From Primorskyibacter marinus (lineage in GTDB: Bacteria > Pseudomonadota > Alphaproteobacteria > Rhodobacterales > Rhodobacteraceae): a DNA stretch of 64,000 bases. The notes under the pieces were generated by a model, which saw only the letters and a list, made by a program, of their open reading frames with translations, was not told the origin of the DNA and searched no databases. Shown piece by piece: positions 54,944 to 63,820 of the stretch. The first letter of the stretch is position 1; each line of letters begins with the position of its first letter. Location of the stretch: positions 744,001-808,000 of the forward strand of contig NZ_QJSD01000001.1 of NCBI RefSeq assembly GCF_003313245.1. The letters are read 5' to 3'. The position numbers and the translations under genes were made by a program.

Positions 54944-55639
54944 TTATTCCGCGATCTCATAGACGATCTGCACGTCGGCCGAAACGTCCAACTCTCCGGC
55001 GGCAACAGGCACGGAACCGCGCGCCATCGACATTTCCGCCATATACGGCCCCGGCGATCCCCCCCCGCGTTCAACAAGCGACTGTACCGCGCCAAGGGTG
55101 ACACCCGCGGCCTTGGCATAGAGTTCCGCCTTTGCGCGCGCATCGGCCACGGCAAGTTGCCGCGCCTCATCCATCAACGGACGCGGCTCCTGCAAGCCAA
55201 AGCTCAGCCTGTCCAAAGTGTTCGCCCCGTCCGATACGACGGCATCCAGCACCTCGCCCAGCCGGTCGAGATCGCGCAACCTGACCGTCACACCATTTGA
55301 CGCCGCATAGCCTGCGATGCCCGGAGTTTCCGTAGTCCCTTCACGGTAGTTCTGCCGCAAGGGCGACAGCGACAACCCGGATGTCTGGATATCGCGCGCC
55401 TCGATTCCCGCCTCGCCCAACCGGTTCAGAATACGCTGTGTAATCTCAGAAGTTTCCCGCAGTGCTTCGGCGGCTTCTTTGGCCTCTGCCGCAGCACCAA
55501 GCCTTAGCGTCGCCATATCGGGGGCAGCCGCCACACGCCCTTCGCCCGTGACCGTGATCTGCCTTGGCGCAGTTTCCTGTGCCGTCGCCATGCTGCCCGC
55601 AAGCAGCACCGCTGTGGTCACCCATGCAAAAAGTCGCAT
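54944..55639 (-). CDS. SIMPL (DUF541) domain periplasmic protein
   Basis: A 231-residue exported protein. A signal peptide (LFAWVTTAVLLAGSMATAQE) precedes a SIMPL domain: ITVTGEGRVAAAPDMATLRL, then QTSGLSLSPLRQNYREGTTE, GYAASNGVTVRLRDLDRLGE and DARAKAELYAKAAGVTLGAV. The domain often forms oligomeric rings; homologues are linked to oxidative-stress tolerance or cell-surface assembly. The ATG at MRLFAW is used; earlier in-frame starts lie in non-family sequence. It is divergent from the 956-residue gene, sharing a promoter region of about 160 bp. Confidence 0.9.
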   Translation of the reverse strand: MRLFAWVTTAVLLAGSMATAQETAPRQITVTGEGRVAAAPDMATLRLGAAAEAKEAAEALRETSEITQRILNRLGEAGIEARDIQTSGLSLSPLRQNYREGTTETPGIAGYAASNGVTVRLRDLDRLGEVLDAVVSDGANTLDRLSFGLQEPRPLMDEARQLAVADARAKAELYAKAAGVTLGAVQSLVERGGGSPGPYMAEMSMARGSVPVAAGELDVSADVQIVYEIAE

Positions 55640-55800
55640 TCTCTTTACCCTTTCAGAATTCGTGTCTCGCGGCGGATATTCTATCCGGCGCGGCCCCGCT
55701 GCAACCTCTGTCTTTCTTGTCTCGGCAAAGAGTTGCCCCCATGTATAAAAGGTCGGAGCAAAGACTCCCAAACCCACCCGAGCAGTGATAAAAACCCGCC

Positions 55801-58671
55801 ATGAAGACAAACTATGCGCTGTTACTGTCATTTGAAGGAATCACCCTGGCCCGCCGGACAATGGCTGGCTGGCTGAGTGTTGGTGAAGTTGCACCCGATT
55901 CCGACGATCTTGCTGCGGCGCTGCAATCGCTCCGCCGCAAAGCCCAGGCACTGTCTTCGGATGCAGAGCGTGTCAAACTGGTGATCCCGAATGAACAGAT
56001 CCGGTATCTGACCTTGCCTGCTCGGCCACGCAGCGCTGACGAACTGAATGCCGACATCCGCGCGGCACTGGACGGCGAGACCCCCTACCCCGTTGACGAT
56101 CTGGTATTCGATTGGGCAGAGCTTTCGGATGGTTCGGTCCAGGTCGCCGCCGCGGCGCGCGAAACACTAGATGAGGCAGAACAGTTCGCAATATCGCATC
56201 AATTCACCCCGGTCAGTTTTGTCGCGGCCGCACCTGACGGGGCGTTTCACGGCGAGGTGTTTTTCGGCCCCGCAAGCGGCGGCACCAACGGCGCGACACC
56301 TGCCCGCGACGCGCAGCCTGTCCGTCTTGTCACCGCCCAGCCATCCGCGCCCCCGCCAGCGCCGAAATCCGAGGATACGCCCGAGGATCACGTCGCTGTC
56401 AGCACCACAACAGATGGCACCGCCGATGTGGCAGGCGATCGCATGGATGAAGCTGTCCCTGCCGCTGACCGCCTGGACCCATCCAGCCCAGGAACGTCCG
56501 CACCCGAAACCTTCGGCGTCGACGCGTCCCGAACCAAACCCGAAACATCGGACGACCCGGCAAGCCGGCCGGCAGACACGCCCCTAAAGCCACGGAACCG
56601 CCCCCGCAGCACTGGCGCAAGCCAAGCGGCTGCCGCCACATCGCCGAACATCCAAGCCGGGCCTGCCCCGCAACTTCCCGAGATCGACACACCCGAACGC
56701 CCCGCGACACACAGCGATAGCGCCTCAATCGTCGCGCCAAGAACAAACGCGAACGGCCCTGCACAAGCCCCCAAAGCGGCCGCATCGGGCCAGCATGAGT
56801 CCGCGACCGACGATCGGCCATCCAGCAGCCGCCCCGGCCCCGACAGCATCCGGGCCAGCAGACCCGCACCGGATGCGCCCGTCCCGAAACTGTCCGGCAC
56901 GCGATTCAGCCCCCCCGATACCGGCCGCGCAGCACCGCGCATTGACCCGGTGGCAGACCCCACGTCGATGGCAAAGCAAGTGGCAGCCCGACGCGACACT
57001 CTTGCTGCGCATGTTCCCGATGACGCCACCGTCGCGCCAATTGCCAGCCTGACAAAAAAACCTGCCGCTCCGACTGATCCCGCCTTGACGGCCCCGGAAA
57101 AGCCCGCAGGGAAAGCCGGTTTTTTCAGCCGCAGGAATGCGCGCCAGAAACAGACAAGCACGTCATCCACGCCGCGCAAGACAAGCAGCGCCCAACCGCC
57201 ATTACACAGAAAACCGGCGCAGATGACGCCTGTGCAGCGGCTCGCCCAAGCGGAACCGACGGTCAAAATATCCGGATCCGCTTCGGAAGACCCGGTCACA
57301 GCGCCCACCCCCACGGAAGACGAAGCCGATCGCCTGACGATCTTTGGCGCCCGTCGAAATAACGAAAAGATCGGTGGTAAGCCGCGTTACCTTGGATTGA
57401 TGCTGACTGCGGCGTTGATCCTGTTTCTAGCAGCAGTCGCTGCCTGGGCTGCGGTTTTCGTCGATGAAGGTCTTGCACGGTTTTTCCGGTCCTCGCCCGC
57501 ACCTTCCGCAGTGGCGCAATTGCCGGATCTGCCAGCCATTGATTCTGTCGATCCATCCGAGACCGAACCTGAACCCGAGCTTGAAACCGCCTCGCTCGCG
57601 CCGGATCTGACCGGCGAGGCGGATCAACCCGGATTGCGGACCGATACAACGCCGACGCTTGCGGCACCTACTCAGTCCGAGGCGCTGACCCCTGAAGAGG
57701 CCGAGACCACCTATGCCGAAACCGGGATTTGGCAACGCACCCCGCCGGAACCCGGCCTGCCCGCCGAAGTATCGTTGGACGATATCTACGTCGCTTCGAT
57801 CGACACCAAAGTGCAGCAATTCGATGCTGTCGCGCTGCCCGCCGTTGACGGGTACGGCACCGATTATGCCATGCTCAGCCCTGCCTCGCCTGCGGCAGCG
57901 GGAACGGAATTCACTCTGGATGACCGTGGTCTTGTGATCGCCACGCCGCAAGGTGCGCTGAACCCCGACGGTATCTTGATCTATTCCGGGCGTCCGCCAA
58001 TGGTGCCGCCGACCAGAAACGCCACGCCAGACACCACAGCACAGTCAACGCCCGAAGAAGATGCGCAGCTTGAGGTTCTTTCTGACAAACGACCCCGAGC
58101 CCGTCCCGGTGATCTGATCGAGAAATCAGAGCGGGCAACACTGGGTGGGCGCTCGTTGGCGGAATTGTCCGGCCTGCGCCCGAAGCAACGTCCCGAAGCC
58201 GTTGTCGCCCAGTTCGAGGCGATTGCAACGCTGGAGCAAGAGCAAGCAAACGCCCTGAACTCCGCCACTGCCCAGGCGGTAAGCCGGTCTGTAATCCCCG
58301 TTGGACGGCCCAGCAACTTTGCGGCAATCGTGAAGAACGCTCGGGCCACGCCACAACCCCAACCCGTGACAAGAACGGCTTCGGCAGCGACCGTCGCGCC
58401 GCGCACGGTCGCCCCCAGAATCCCCTCTTCGGCCAGCGTAGCGCGTGAGGCCACGGTCAAGAACCAGCTTAACCTGAACCGCGTCAACCTGATCGGTGTC
58501 TATGGTGCCCCATCCAGTCGGCGGGCGTTGATCCGGCTATCGAACGGGCGCTACCAAAAGGTCAAGGTTGGCGACCGGATCGATGGAGGGCGTGTCGCTG
58601 CCATTGGTGACGCAGAACTGCGTTATGTGAAAAGCGGCCGCAACGTGGTCCTGAAGATGCCGCGTAGCTAA
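55801..58671 (+). CDS. 956-aa single-pass protein with GspL/PilM-like and GspC/PilP-like ends
   Basis: A large protein in four parts. Residues 1-155 form a compact domain resembling the cytoplasmic actin-like PilM/GspL start (ALLLSFEGITLARRTMAGWL, VIPNEQIRYLTLPARPRS). Residues 155-520 are Pro/Ala/Thr/Ser-rich and disordered. Residues 531-554 are the one clear membrane helix (LMLTAALILFLAAVAAWAAV). Residues 555-890 are acidic and low-complexity, with YDIY-like VSLDDIYVASIDTKVQ. The last 66 residues form a small beta domain (NLIGVYGAPSSRRALIRLSN, GRYQKVKVGDRIDGGRVAAI) like GspC HR or PilP. No other type II secretion or pilus genes are near. Such proteins may be mislabelled as initiation factor IF-2 because of the low-complexity region. 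Confidence 0.7.
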   Translation: MKTNYALLLSFEGITLARRTMAGWLSVGEVAPDSDDLAAALQSLRRKAQALSSDAERVKLVIPNEQIRYLTLPARPRSADELNADIRAALDGETPYPVDDLVFDWAELSDGSVQVAAAARETLDEAEQFAISHQFTPVSFVAAAPDGAFHGEVFFGPASGGTNGATPARDAQPVRLVTAQPSAPPPAPKSEDTPEDHVAVSTTTDGTADVAGDRMDEAVPAADRLDPSSPGTSAPETFGVDASRTKPETSDDPASRPADTPLKPRNRPRSTGASQAAAATSPNIQAGPAPQLPEIDTPERPATHSDSASIVAPRTNANGPAQAPKAAASGQHESATDDRPSSSRPGPDSIRASRPAPDAPVPKLSGTRFSPPDTGRAAPRIDPVADPTSMAKQVAARRDTLAAHVPDDATVAPIASLTKKPAAPTDPALTAPEKPAGKAGFFSRRNARQKQTSTSSTPRKTSSAQPPLHRKPAQMTPVQRLAQAEPTVKISGSASEDPVTAPTPTEDEADRLTIFGARRNNEKIGGKPRYLGLMLTAALILFLAAVAAWAAVFVDEGLARFFRSSPAPSAVAQLPDLPAIDSVDPSETEPEPELETASLAPDLTGEADQPGLRTDTTPTLAAPTQSEALTPEEAETTYAETGIWQRTPPEPGLPAEVSLDDIYVASIDTKVQQFDAVALPAVDGYGTDYAMLSPASPAAAGTEFTLDDRGLVIATPQGALNPDGILIYSGRPPMVPPTRNATPDTTAQSTPEEDAQLEVLSDKRPRARPGDLIEKSERATLGGRSLAELSGLRPKQRPEAVVAQFEAIATLEQEQANALNSATAQAVSRSVIPVGRPSNFAAIVKNARATPQPQPVTRTASAATVAPRTVAPRIPSSASVAREATVKNQLNLNRVNLIGVYGAPSSRRALIRLSNGRYQKVKVGDRIDGGRVAAIGDAELRYVKSGRNVVLKMPRS

Positions 58672-58746
58672 ATCTGCGTTTCAAATGCGGCGGTAAGAGC
58701 GGCTCCGTACCAGCCCGAAACCGCTGACCTCACCATATTTTCGAAC

Positions 58747-58773
58747 AAAAAGCGCCCTGCCCGGTTCGGCAGG
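58747..58773 (-). terminator. Possible terminator of hppD
   Basis: Stem CCTGCC/GGCAGG with a 6-nt loop; on the minus strand followed by GCGCTTTTTGTT. It lies about 115 bp after the hppD stop, farther than usual. Confidence 0.5.
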
Positions 58774-58886
58774 TCTTGGTGTCTCGGCTCTATCTTGACG
58801 TCAGCCGTCATGTCATGCGCGACCGCCGCAAATCAGTCACGCGACAGGGACAGCCCACGCTGTGTCGCATGAGCTGTCTGAAGATG

Positions 58887-59984
58887 CTATTCGGTTGTGT
58901 CCAATTCGCCCGCGTCGATCTGTTCTCGCTCGATCGACTCGAACAGCGCCTTGAAGTTACCCTCGCCAAAGCCGTCGTCGCCTTTGCGCTGGATGAACTC
59001 GAAGAAGATCGGCCCGATCACGGTTTTGGAGAAAATCTGCAACAGGATACGGGTTTCGCCGCCATCCACCACGCCTTCGCCGTCGATCAGAATGCCATAT
59101 TTCTTCATCCGGTCGATGGGCTCTTCATGCCCGGTCACGCGGTCAAAGCTCATGTCATAATAGGCGTCTGGCGGGCCGGGCATGAAGTTCAGCCCGTTAT
59201 CGGCAATCCGGTCGGTGGCATCGTAAATGTCATAAGCACCCACCGCGATATGCTGGATGCCCTCGCCGTTATATTTCTTCAGATAGGCGACAATCTGGCC
59301 CTTCTCGTCCCGGTCCTCGTTGATCGGAATGCGGATACGCCCACAAGGCGAGGTCAGCGCACGGCTGGTCAGTCCGGTGAATTTTCCCTGAATGTCGAAG
59401 AAGCGGATTTCGCGGAAATTGAACAGGTCGCCGTAGAATTTGAACCACTTGTCCATGTTTCCTTTGAAGACGTTGTGCGTGAGGTGATCGAGGTAGTAGA
59501 ACCCCACGCCGCGCGGCTTTGATTGCTCCAGCCAGTTGAACTCCTCATTGAAGGGCGAGGTTTCGTAATACTGGTCAATAAAGTAGATCAGGCTGCCACC
59601 GATCCCCTTGATCGCCGGCACATCCATGGTCTTGTCACTGCCTGTGTAGGGCTCTGCCCCTTTGGAAACAGCGTGATCAAAGGCGTGCTTTGCGTCCACG
59701 ACCCGCCACCCCATCGACGGCGCGCAGGGGCCGTGCGCGTCAACAAACCGCGCGGCAAAGCTGCCGGGTTCGGCGTTCAGGATGTAGGTGATGTCGCCCT
59801 GCTGCCACAGCTCGACATTCTTGTTTTTGTGCCGGGCGACCAACGCATAGCCCATACGAGCAAATAGCGTGCGCAACTTCTCTGGCTCTGGATGGGCAAA
59901 TTCGACGAATTCAAACCCATCCGTGCCAGCGGGGTTTTCTTCGGTGATCTTTGATTTCGGGGCGTCGTGCGGGAAAGGTCCCAT
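58887..59984 (-). CDS. hppD: 4-hydroxyphenylpyruvate dioxygenase
   Basis: A 365-residue Fe(II) dioxygenase that converts 4-hydroxyphenylpyruvate to homogentisate in tyrosine degradation. Two vicinal-oxygen-chelate domains are visible. The metal ligands are in YLDHLTHNVFKG (first His), IQHIAVGAYD (second His) and a C-terminal glutamate in GPIFFEFIQRKGDDGFGEGN. The pattern FPHDAPKSKITEENPAGTDG opens the protein. Divergent from an Lrp-type regulator, which is the likely controller. The homogentisate pathway genes are not in view. Confidence 0.96.
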   Translation of the reverse strand: MGPFPHDAPKSKITEENPAGTDGFEFVEFAHPEPEKLRTLFARMGYALVARHKNKNVELWQQGDITYILNAEPGSFAARFVDAHGPCAPSMGWRVVDAKHAFDHAVSKGAEPYTGSDKTMDVPAIKGIGGSLIYFIDQYYETSPFNEEFNWLEQSKPRGVGFYYLDHLTHNVFKGNMDKWFKFYGDLFNFREIRFFDIQGKFTGLTSRALTSPCGRIRIPINEDRDEKGQIVAYLKKYNGEGIQHIAVGAYDIYDATDRIADNGLNFMPGPPDAYYDMSFDRVTGHEEPIDRMKKYGILIDGEGVVDGGETRILLQIFSKTVIGPIFFEFIQRKGDDGFGEGNFKALFESIEREQIDAGELDTTE

Positions 59985-60042
59985 TATCGCGTCTCCAGCT
60001 TCAAATTCATGCTGGCGCTACCTTATCGCATATACGTCCGGA

Positions 60043-60088
60043 ATTCTGCGCGAATAGAGGTGCAGATAATTGTCAGTTCGCGTAGAAT
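60043..60088. promoter_or_regulatory. Candidate Lrp-type operator between hppD and the regulator
   Basis: ATTCTGCGCGAA (60043-60054) and TTCGCGTAGAAT (60077-60088) are an inverted repeat with 11 of 12 matches and a 22-nt spacer. A third, direct copy, AATCTGCGAAAAT, begins at 60086. Confidence 0.55.
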
Positions 60089-60125
60089 CTGCGAAAATTG
60101 ACTAATACACGCGGGAAAGACGCGA

Positions 60126-60581
60126 ATGCTCGACCTGACGGACAAGCGGCTTCTGGCAGCCCTTCAGCGCAACGCACATATGACCGCGCAGGATTTGGGC
60201 GCGCATCTCAACCTGTCGCCAAGTCAGGCAGGACGCAGGCGGCAACGGTTGGAGGCGGAAGGATACGTCACCGGCTACACCGCACGTCTGGATCCGATGA
60301 AAGCGGGTTTGACGGTGCAGGCGTTTGTGCAGGTACAACTGGCGACCCACGGTCCCGAACAGGCGCAGAACTTTGCCCGGCTTGTCGCCGCACGGCCCGA
60401 GGTGATCTCGGCCTGGACGCTGACCGGCGAGGCAGATTACCTGCTGCGGGTCTATTGCGCCGACCTGCGCGCCCTGAACCGGCTGATCCACGAGGTACTG
60501 CTGCCTCATGCCGTGGTGGCGCGGGTGCAAAGCCAGATCGTCATGGATCAGGTCAAACCGGATGCGCCGCTGCCAACGTAA
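60126..60581 (+). CDS. Lrp/AsnC family transcriptional regulator
   Basis: A 151-residue regulator. The N-terminal helix-turn-helix is LTDKRLLAALQRNAHMTAQD, then LGAHLNLSPSQAGRRRQRLE. The RAM ligand-binding domain follows: VQAFVQVQLATHGPEQAQNF, EVISAWTLTGEADYLLRVYC. It is divergent from hppD with an inverted repeat in the shared 141-bp space, so it probably senses an aromatic amino acid or intermediate to regulate hppD. That link is inference from position. Confidence 0.92.
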   Translation: MLDLTDKRLLAALQRNAHMTAQDLGAHLNLSPSQAGRRRQRLEAEGYVTGYTARLDPMKAGLTVQAFVQVQLATHGPEQAQNFARLVAARPEVISAWTLTGEADYLLRVYCADLRALNRLIHEVLLPHAVVARVQSQIVMDQVKPDAPLPT

Positions 60582-60670
60582 CGCGGCGATTGTCCCGCAA
60601 AAGGCCATCGCCGCTTGTTCCTTACCCGGCGCTTCTGCAAAGTGAACCGGCATAATTGACGGACACATTC

Positions 60671-62551
60671 ATGGACTCTTTCCTCTATCAGGCGTCGATC
60701 TACCTGGCGGCGGCCGTGATCGCGGTGCCGATCGCCGCGCGGCTGGGCCTTGGCTCGGTGCTGGGCTATCTGCTGGCCGGTATCTTCATCGGGCCGGTGC
60801 TGGGAATTGTCGGCGCGGAAACAGAGGATTTGCAGCATTTTGCCGAATTCGGCGTCGTGATGATGCTGTTCATCATCGGGCTGGAGCTGGAGCCGAGAAC
60901 GCTTTGGGACATGCGCCATAGGTTGATCGGGCTGGGCGGGTTGCAGGTTGTGCTGACCACTGCGGCGACCATGGCTCTGGCCATGGCGATGGGACAGGCT
61001 TGGCAGCCCGCACTGGCAATCGGGATGATCTTCGCGCTGTCCTCCACGGCGATCGTGTTGCAAACGCTGTCGGAAAAGGGCCTGATCCAGACCGGCGGTG
61101 GGCGGTCGGCGTTTTCGGTCCTGTTGACGCAGGACATCGCCGTGATCCCGATGCTGATTGTGTTGCCGTTGCTGGCGGTCGGCTCTTCGGTACGATTGGG
61201 ACAGGACGGGTCCATCACGCGGGCAAGCGACGTTGACACGTCCGCCCACGCAGCACTGTCGCTGGTCGACGGCTTGCCCGGCTGGGGCGTGGCGCTGGTA
61301 ACCCTCGCCGCCGTCGCCTCGATCATCCTTGGCGGCATCTATCTGATCCGCCCGATCTTCACCTTCATCCACTCTGCCAAACTGCGCGAAATGTATACCG
61401 CGCTGGCACTGTTGATCGTGGTCGGCATCGCCTTTTTGATGACATTGGTGGGTCTGTCACCCGCGCTTGGCACGTTTCTTGCGGGCGTGGTGCTGGCCAA
61501 TAGCGAATTCCGCCATGAGCTTGAATCCGACATCGAACCGTTCAAAGGCCTGCTGCTGGGGCTGTTCTTTATCACGGTCGGCGCGGGCATCGACTTTGCC
61601 ACGCTGTTCCGCGAACCCCTGCTGATCCTCGGCCTGACTTTGACACTGATCCTTGGCAAAGGCGTGATCCTCTACATCCTGGGGCGACTGTTTGGCTTGC
61701 GGGGTCGCAATCAATGGCTGTTCACGCTGGGGCTGGCACAGGCCGGAGAGTTCGGCTTTGTGCTGGTGTCGTTTTCACTGCAACAGGGCGTCTTGCCCGA
61801 CCCTCTGGGTGGCACCATCCTGTTGGTTATCGCACTGTCGATGCTGATCACGCCGCTGCTGTTCATACTCTATGAACGCATGTCACTGCGGATGAAGGCA
61901 GATCACGCCGAGCAATACGATGAGGACGAGATTGACGAACAAGGCCCGGTGATCATCGCCGGGATCGGTCGGTTCGGGCAGATCGTGAACCGGTTGGTGC
62001 AGTCCTCGGGTTTCAAGACTGTTGTGCTGGATCACGACATGCAAACCATCCAGTTGATGCGGCGCTTTGGCTTCAAGGGCTTTTTCGGCGACCCCACCCG
62101 CCCGGACATTCTGCATGCCGCCGGGCTGGAGGATGCCCGCGTGCTGGTCGTCGCTCTGGACGATCCCAAAGCCACTACAACGCTGGTGACCTACGCCCGC
62201 AATACCCGGCCCAACCTGCACATCATTGCACGGGCACGCGACCGGACGCATGTCTACCACCTGTACCGCGCTGGCGCGAATGACATCGTGCGGGAAACCT
62301 TCGACAGCTCTTTGCGCGCCGGACGCTATGTTCTCGAAAACATCGGGCTGACCGGGTATGAAGCATCTCAGGTGGAAAAGACCTTTTACGCGCATGACCG
62401 CTACGCGGTGCAGGAACTGGCAAAGGTCTGGACCCCTGACACGCCCTCGGCAGAAAACGCAGCCTATATCAAGCGCACGAAAGAGCTGGAAAAAGAGCTG
62501 GAGGCCGCACTTCTGGAAGCCATCGAAAGCCGAAACACTGATGCCGCGTGA
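60671..62551 (+). CDS. CPA2 monovalent cation:proton antiporter (KefB/KefC-like)
   Basis: A 626-residue protein with an antiporter domain and a TrkA-N domain. About 12 membrane helices fill residues 1-385: IYLAAAVIAVPIAARLGLGS, LGYLLAGIFIGPVLGIVGAE, GVVMMLFIIGLELEPRTLWD and the ion-path QDIAVIPMLIVLPLLAV. A Rossmann TrkA-N domain follows (about 418-535) with GPVIIAGIGRFGQIVNRLVQ and VLDHDMQTIQLMRRFGFKGF. The C-terminus is a charged coiled segment. A potassium or sodium efflux role, gated by a nucleotide or glutathione adduct, is inferred from Kef. The ATG is used, not an upstream TTG. Confidence 0.9.
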   Translation: MDSFLYQASIYLAAAVIAVPIAARLGLGSVLGYLLAGIFIGPVLGIVGAETEDLQHFAEFGVVMMLFIIGLELEPRTLWDMRHRLIGLGGLQVVLTTAATMALAMAMGQAWQPALAIGMIFALSSTAIVLQTLSEKGLIQTGGGRSAFSVLLTQDIAVIPMLIVLPLLAVGSSVRLGQDGSITRASDVDTSAHAALSLVDGLPGWGVALVTLAAVASIILGGIYLIRPIFTFIHSAKLREMYTALALLIVVGIAFLMTLVGLSPALGTFLAGVVLANSEFRHELESDIEPFKGLLLGLFFITVGAGIDFATLFREPLLILGLTLTLILGKGVILYILGRLFGLRGRNQWLFTLGLAQAGEFGFVLVSFSLQQGVLPDPLGGTILLVIALSMLITPLLFILYERMSLRMKADHAEQYDEDEIDEQGPVIIAGIGRFGQIVNRLVQSSGFKTVVLDHDMQTIQLMRRFGFKGFFGDPTRPDILHAAGLEDARVLVVALDDPKATTTLVTYARNTRPNLHIIARARDRTHVYHLYRAGANDIVRETFDSSLRAGRYVLENIGLTGYEASQVEKTFYAHDRYAVQELAKVWTPDTPSAENAAYIKRTKELEKELEAALLEAIESRNTDAA

Positions 62552-62572
62552 CCCTGCACCCCGATCAGTCAC

Positions 62573-62606
62573 AAAAAAAGCCGCGCCCCGATAAGGGGAC
62601 GCGGCT
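62573..62606 (-). terminator. Terminator of carD
   Basis: Stem AGCCGCG/CGCGGCT with inner CCCC/GGGG; on the minus strand followed by TTTTTTTGTG. It lies 26 bp after the carD stop and may also serve the convergent antiporter gene. Confidence 0.85.
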
Positions 62607-62632
62607 GAATTTCTTTTGACGAATGTGCCGGT

Positions 62633-63145
62633 TCAGGCGGCTGCGCGCGAGACCAGAACGTCGTCAACCTGCTTGGCAGCGGCCAGCTCATCTTCGCCGG
62701 ACACGGCAGCAACCTCGCGGGTCAGCCGCTCCAGCGCGGCCTCATAAAGCTGACGCTCGGAATAGCTTTGCTCGCGCTGGTCGTCGCCGCGATGCAGGTC
62801 ACGAACAACCTCTGCAATCGCGATCAGATCACCAGAGTTGATCTTCTGTTCATATTCCTGCGCACGGCGCGACCACATTGCGCGCTTGACCTTCGCCTTG
62901 CCCCGCAACGTCTTCATTGCCTGATTGATCACATCAGGCGAGCTGAGCGAGCGCATCCCGATTTCGGTCGCCTTATGCGTCGGCACCCGCAGCGTCATCT
63001 TGTCTTTTTCAAACGAGATCACGAAAAGTTCCAGCGAAAGACCAGCGATTTCCTGCTCTTCGATCGAGACGATCTGGCCAACGCCATGGGCCGGATAAAC
63101 CACATATTCATTGGGACGAAACTCGGATTTCTTGCTTTTTGTCAT
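62633..63145 (-). CDS. carD: CarD family transcriptional regulator
   Basis: A 170-residue RNA-polymerase-binding regulator. The N-terminal RID (Tudor-like) domain begins FRPNEYVVYPAHGVGQIVSI and continues EEQEIAGLSLELFVISFEKD, KMTLRVPTHKATEIGMR. The C-terminal half is helical and basic (RAMWSRRAQEYEQKINSGDL, IAIAEVVRDLHRGDDQREQS). It stabilises open complexes at promoters in other species; alphaproteobacterial CarD is often essential or stress-linked. Transcribed alone, with its own terminator. Confidence 0.95.
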   Translation of the reverse strand: MTKSKKSEFRPNEYVVYPAHGVGQIVSIEEQEIAGLSLELFVISFEKDKMTLRVPTHKATEIGMRSLSSPDVINQAMKTLRGKAKVKRAMWSRRAQEYEQKINSGDLIAIAEVVRDLHRGDDQREQSYSERQLYEAALERLTREVAAVSGEDELAAAKQVDDVLVSRAAA

Positions 63146-63306
63146 TCAGTTCTTCCTCACAGGTTCGCCCTGCCATGGGCGCAGGAAAACGGGCGGGGAA
63201 CAGCAACTGTTCCCTTGACCCGTTTCGAATTGATCGTTCTAAATCACCGGAAACAGATTTGTCCGGTGACGGGAGTGTGTTTGCTTCATTGTGACCAACA
63301 TAACAT

Positions 63307-63330
63307 AAAAAACCCGCCTATCAAAGCGGG
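63307..63330 (-). terminator. Terminator of fdxA
   Basis: Stem CCCGC/GCGGG with an 8-nt loop; on the minus strand followed by TTTTTTATG. It lies about 100 bp past the fdxA stop. Confidence 0.7.
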
Positions 63331-63429
63331 CACCCATGCAAGGCTCACTGGTTTCAATCAGATCAATGCCTTAAGTGACAAAAATCTGATCAAATTACTG
63401 TAGAATCTGACCGCGCGGGCCGAATCAGC

Positions 63430-63768
63430 TCAACCGCCCTCGCCTGCCTCTTCCGAGAAATACTTCTCCAGCTTGCCTTCCTCGCCGTCGCGTTCCTCGG
63501 CCTCGGGCAGCTGGTCTTTCTTGGTGATGATGACCGGCCAAGCTTCGGAGTATTTGCGGTTGAACTCAACCCATTTCTCCATCTCCGGCTCTGTGTCCGG
63601 GCGGATCGCATCTGCCGGGCATTCGGGTTCGCAGACGCCGCAATCGATGCATTCGTCAGGATGGATGACAAGCATGTTCTCGCCCTCGTAGAAACAATCC
63701 ACCGGGCAGACCTCGACGCAATCGGTATATTTGCAGGCAATGCAGTTGTCGGTCACCACATAGGTCAT
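63430..63768 (-). CDS. fdxA: Seven-iron ferredoxin FdxA
   Basis: A 112-residue 7Fe-8S ferredoxin. The cluster motifs are [19 protein letters not shown], with cysteines for [3Fe-4S] and [4Fe-4S], and [18 protein letters not shown]. The rest is a charged tail ([20 protein letters not shown]) typical of FdxA. Its length and pattern match alphaproteobacterial FdxA. The ATG at MTYVVTDN is preceded by AGGGGC. Function: low-potential electron transfer, partner unknown. Confidence 0.95.
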   Translation of the reverse strand: MTYVVTDNCIACKYTDCVEVCPVDCFYEGENMLVIHPDECIDCGVCEPECPADAIRPDTEPEMEKWVEFNRKYSEAWPVIITKKDQLPEAEERDGEEGKLEKYFSEEAGEGG

Positions 63769-63820
63769 GGAAAGCCCCTGTTTCAGCGAATTCACTGTCT
63801 AGCTAGAGCAGCCGGACGGA

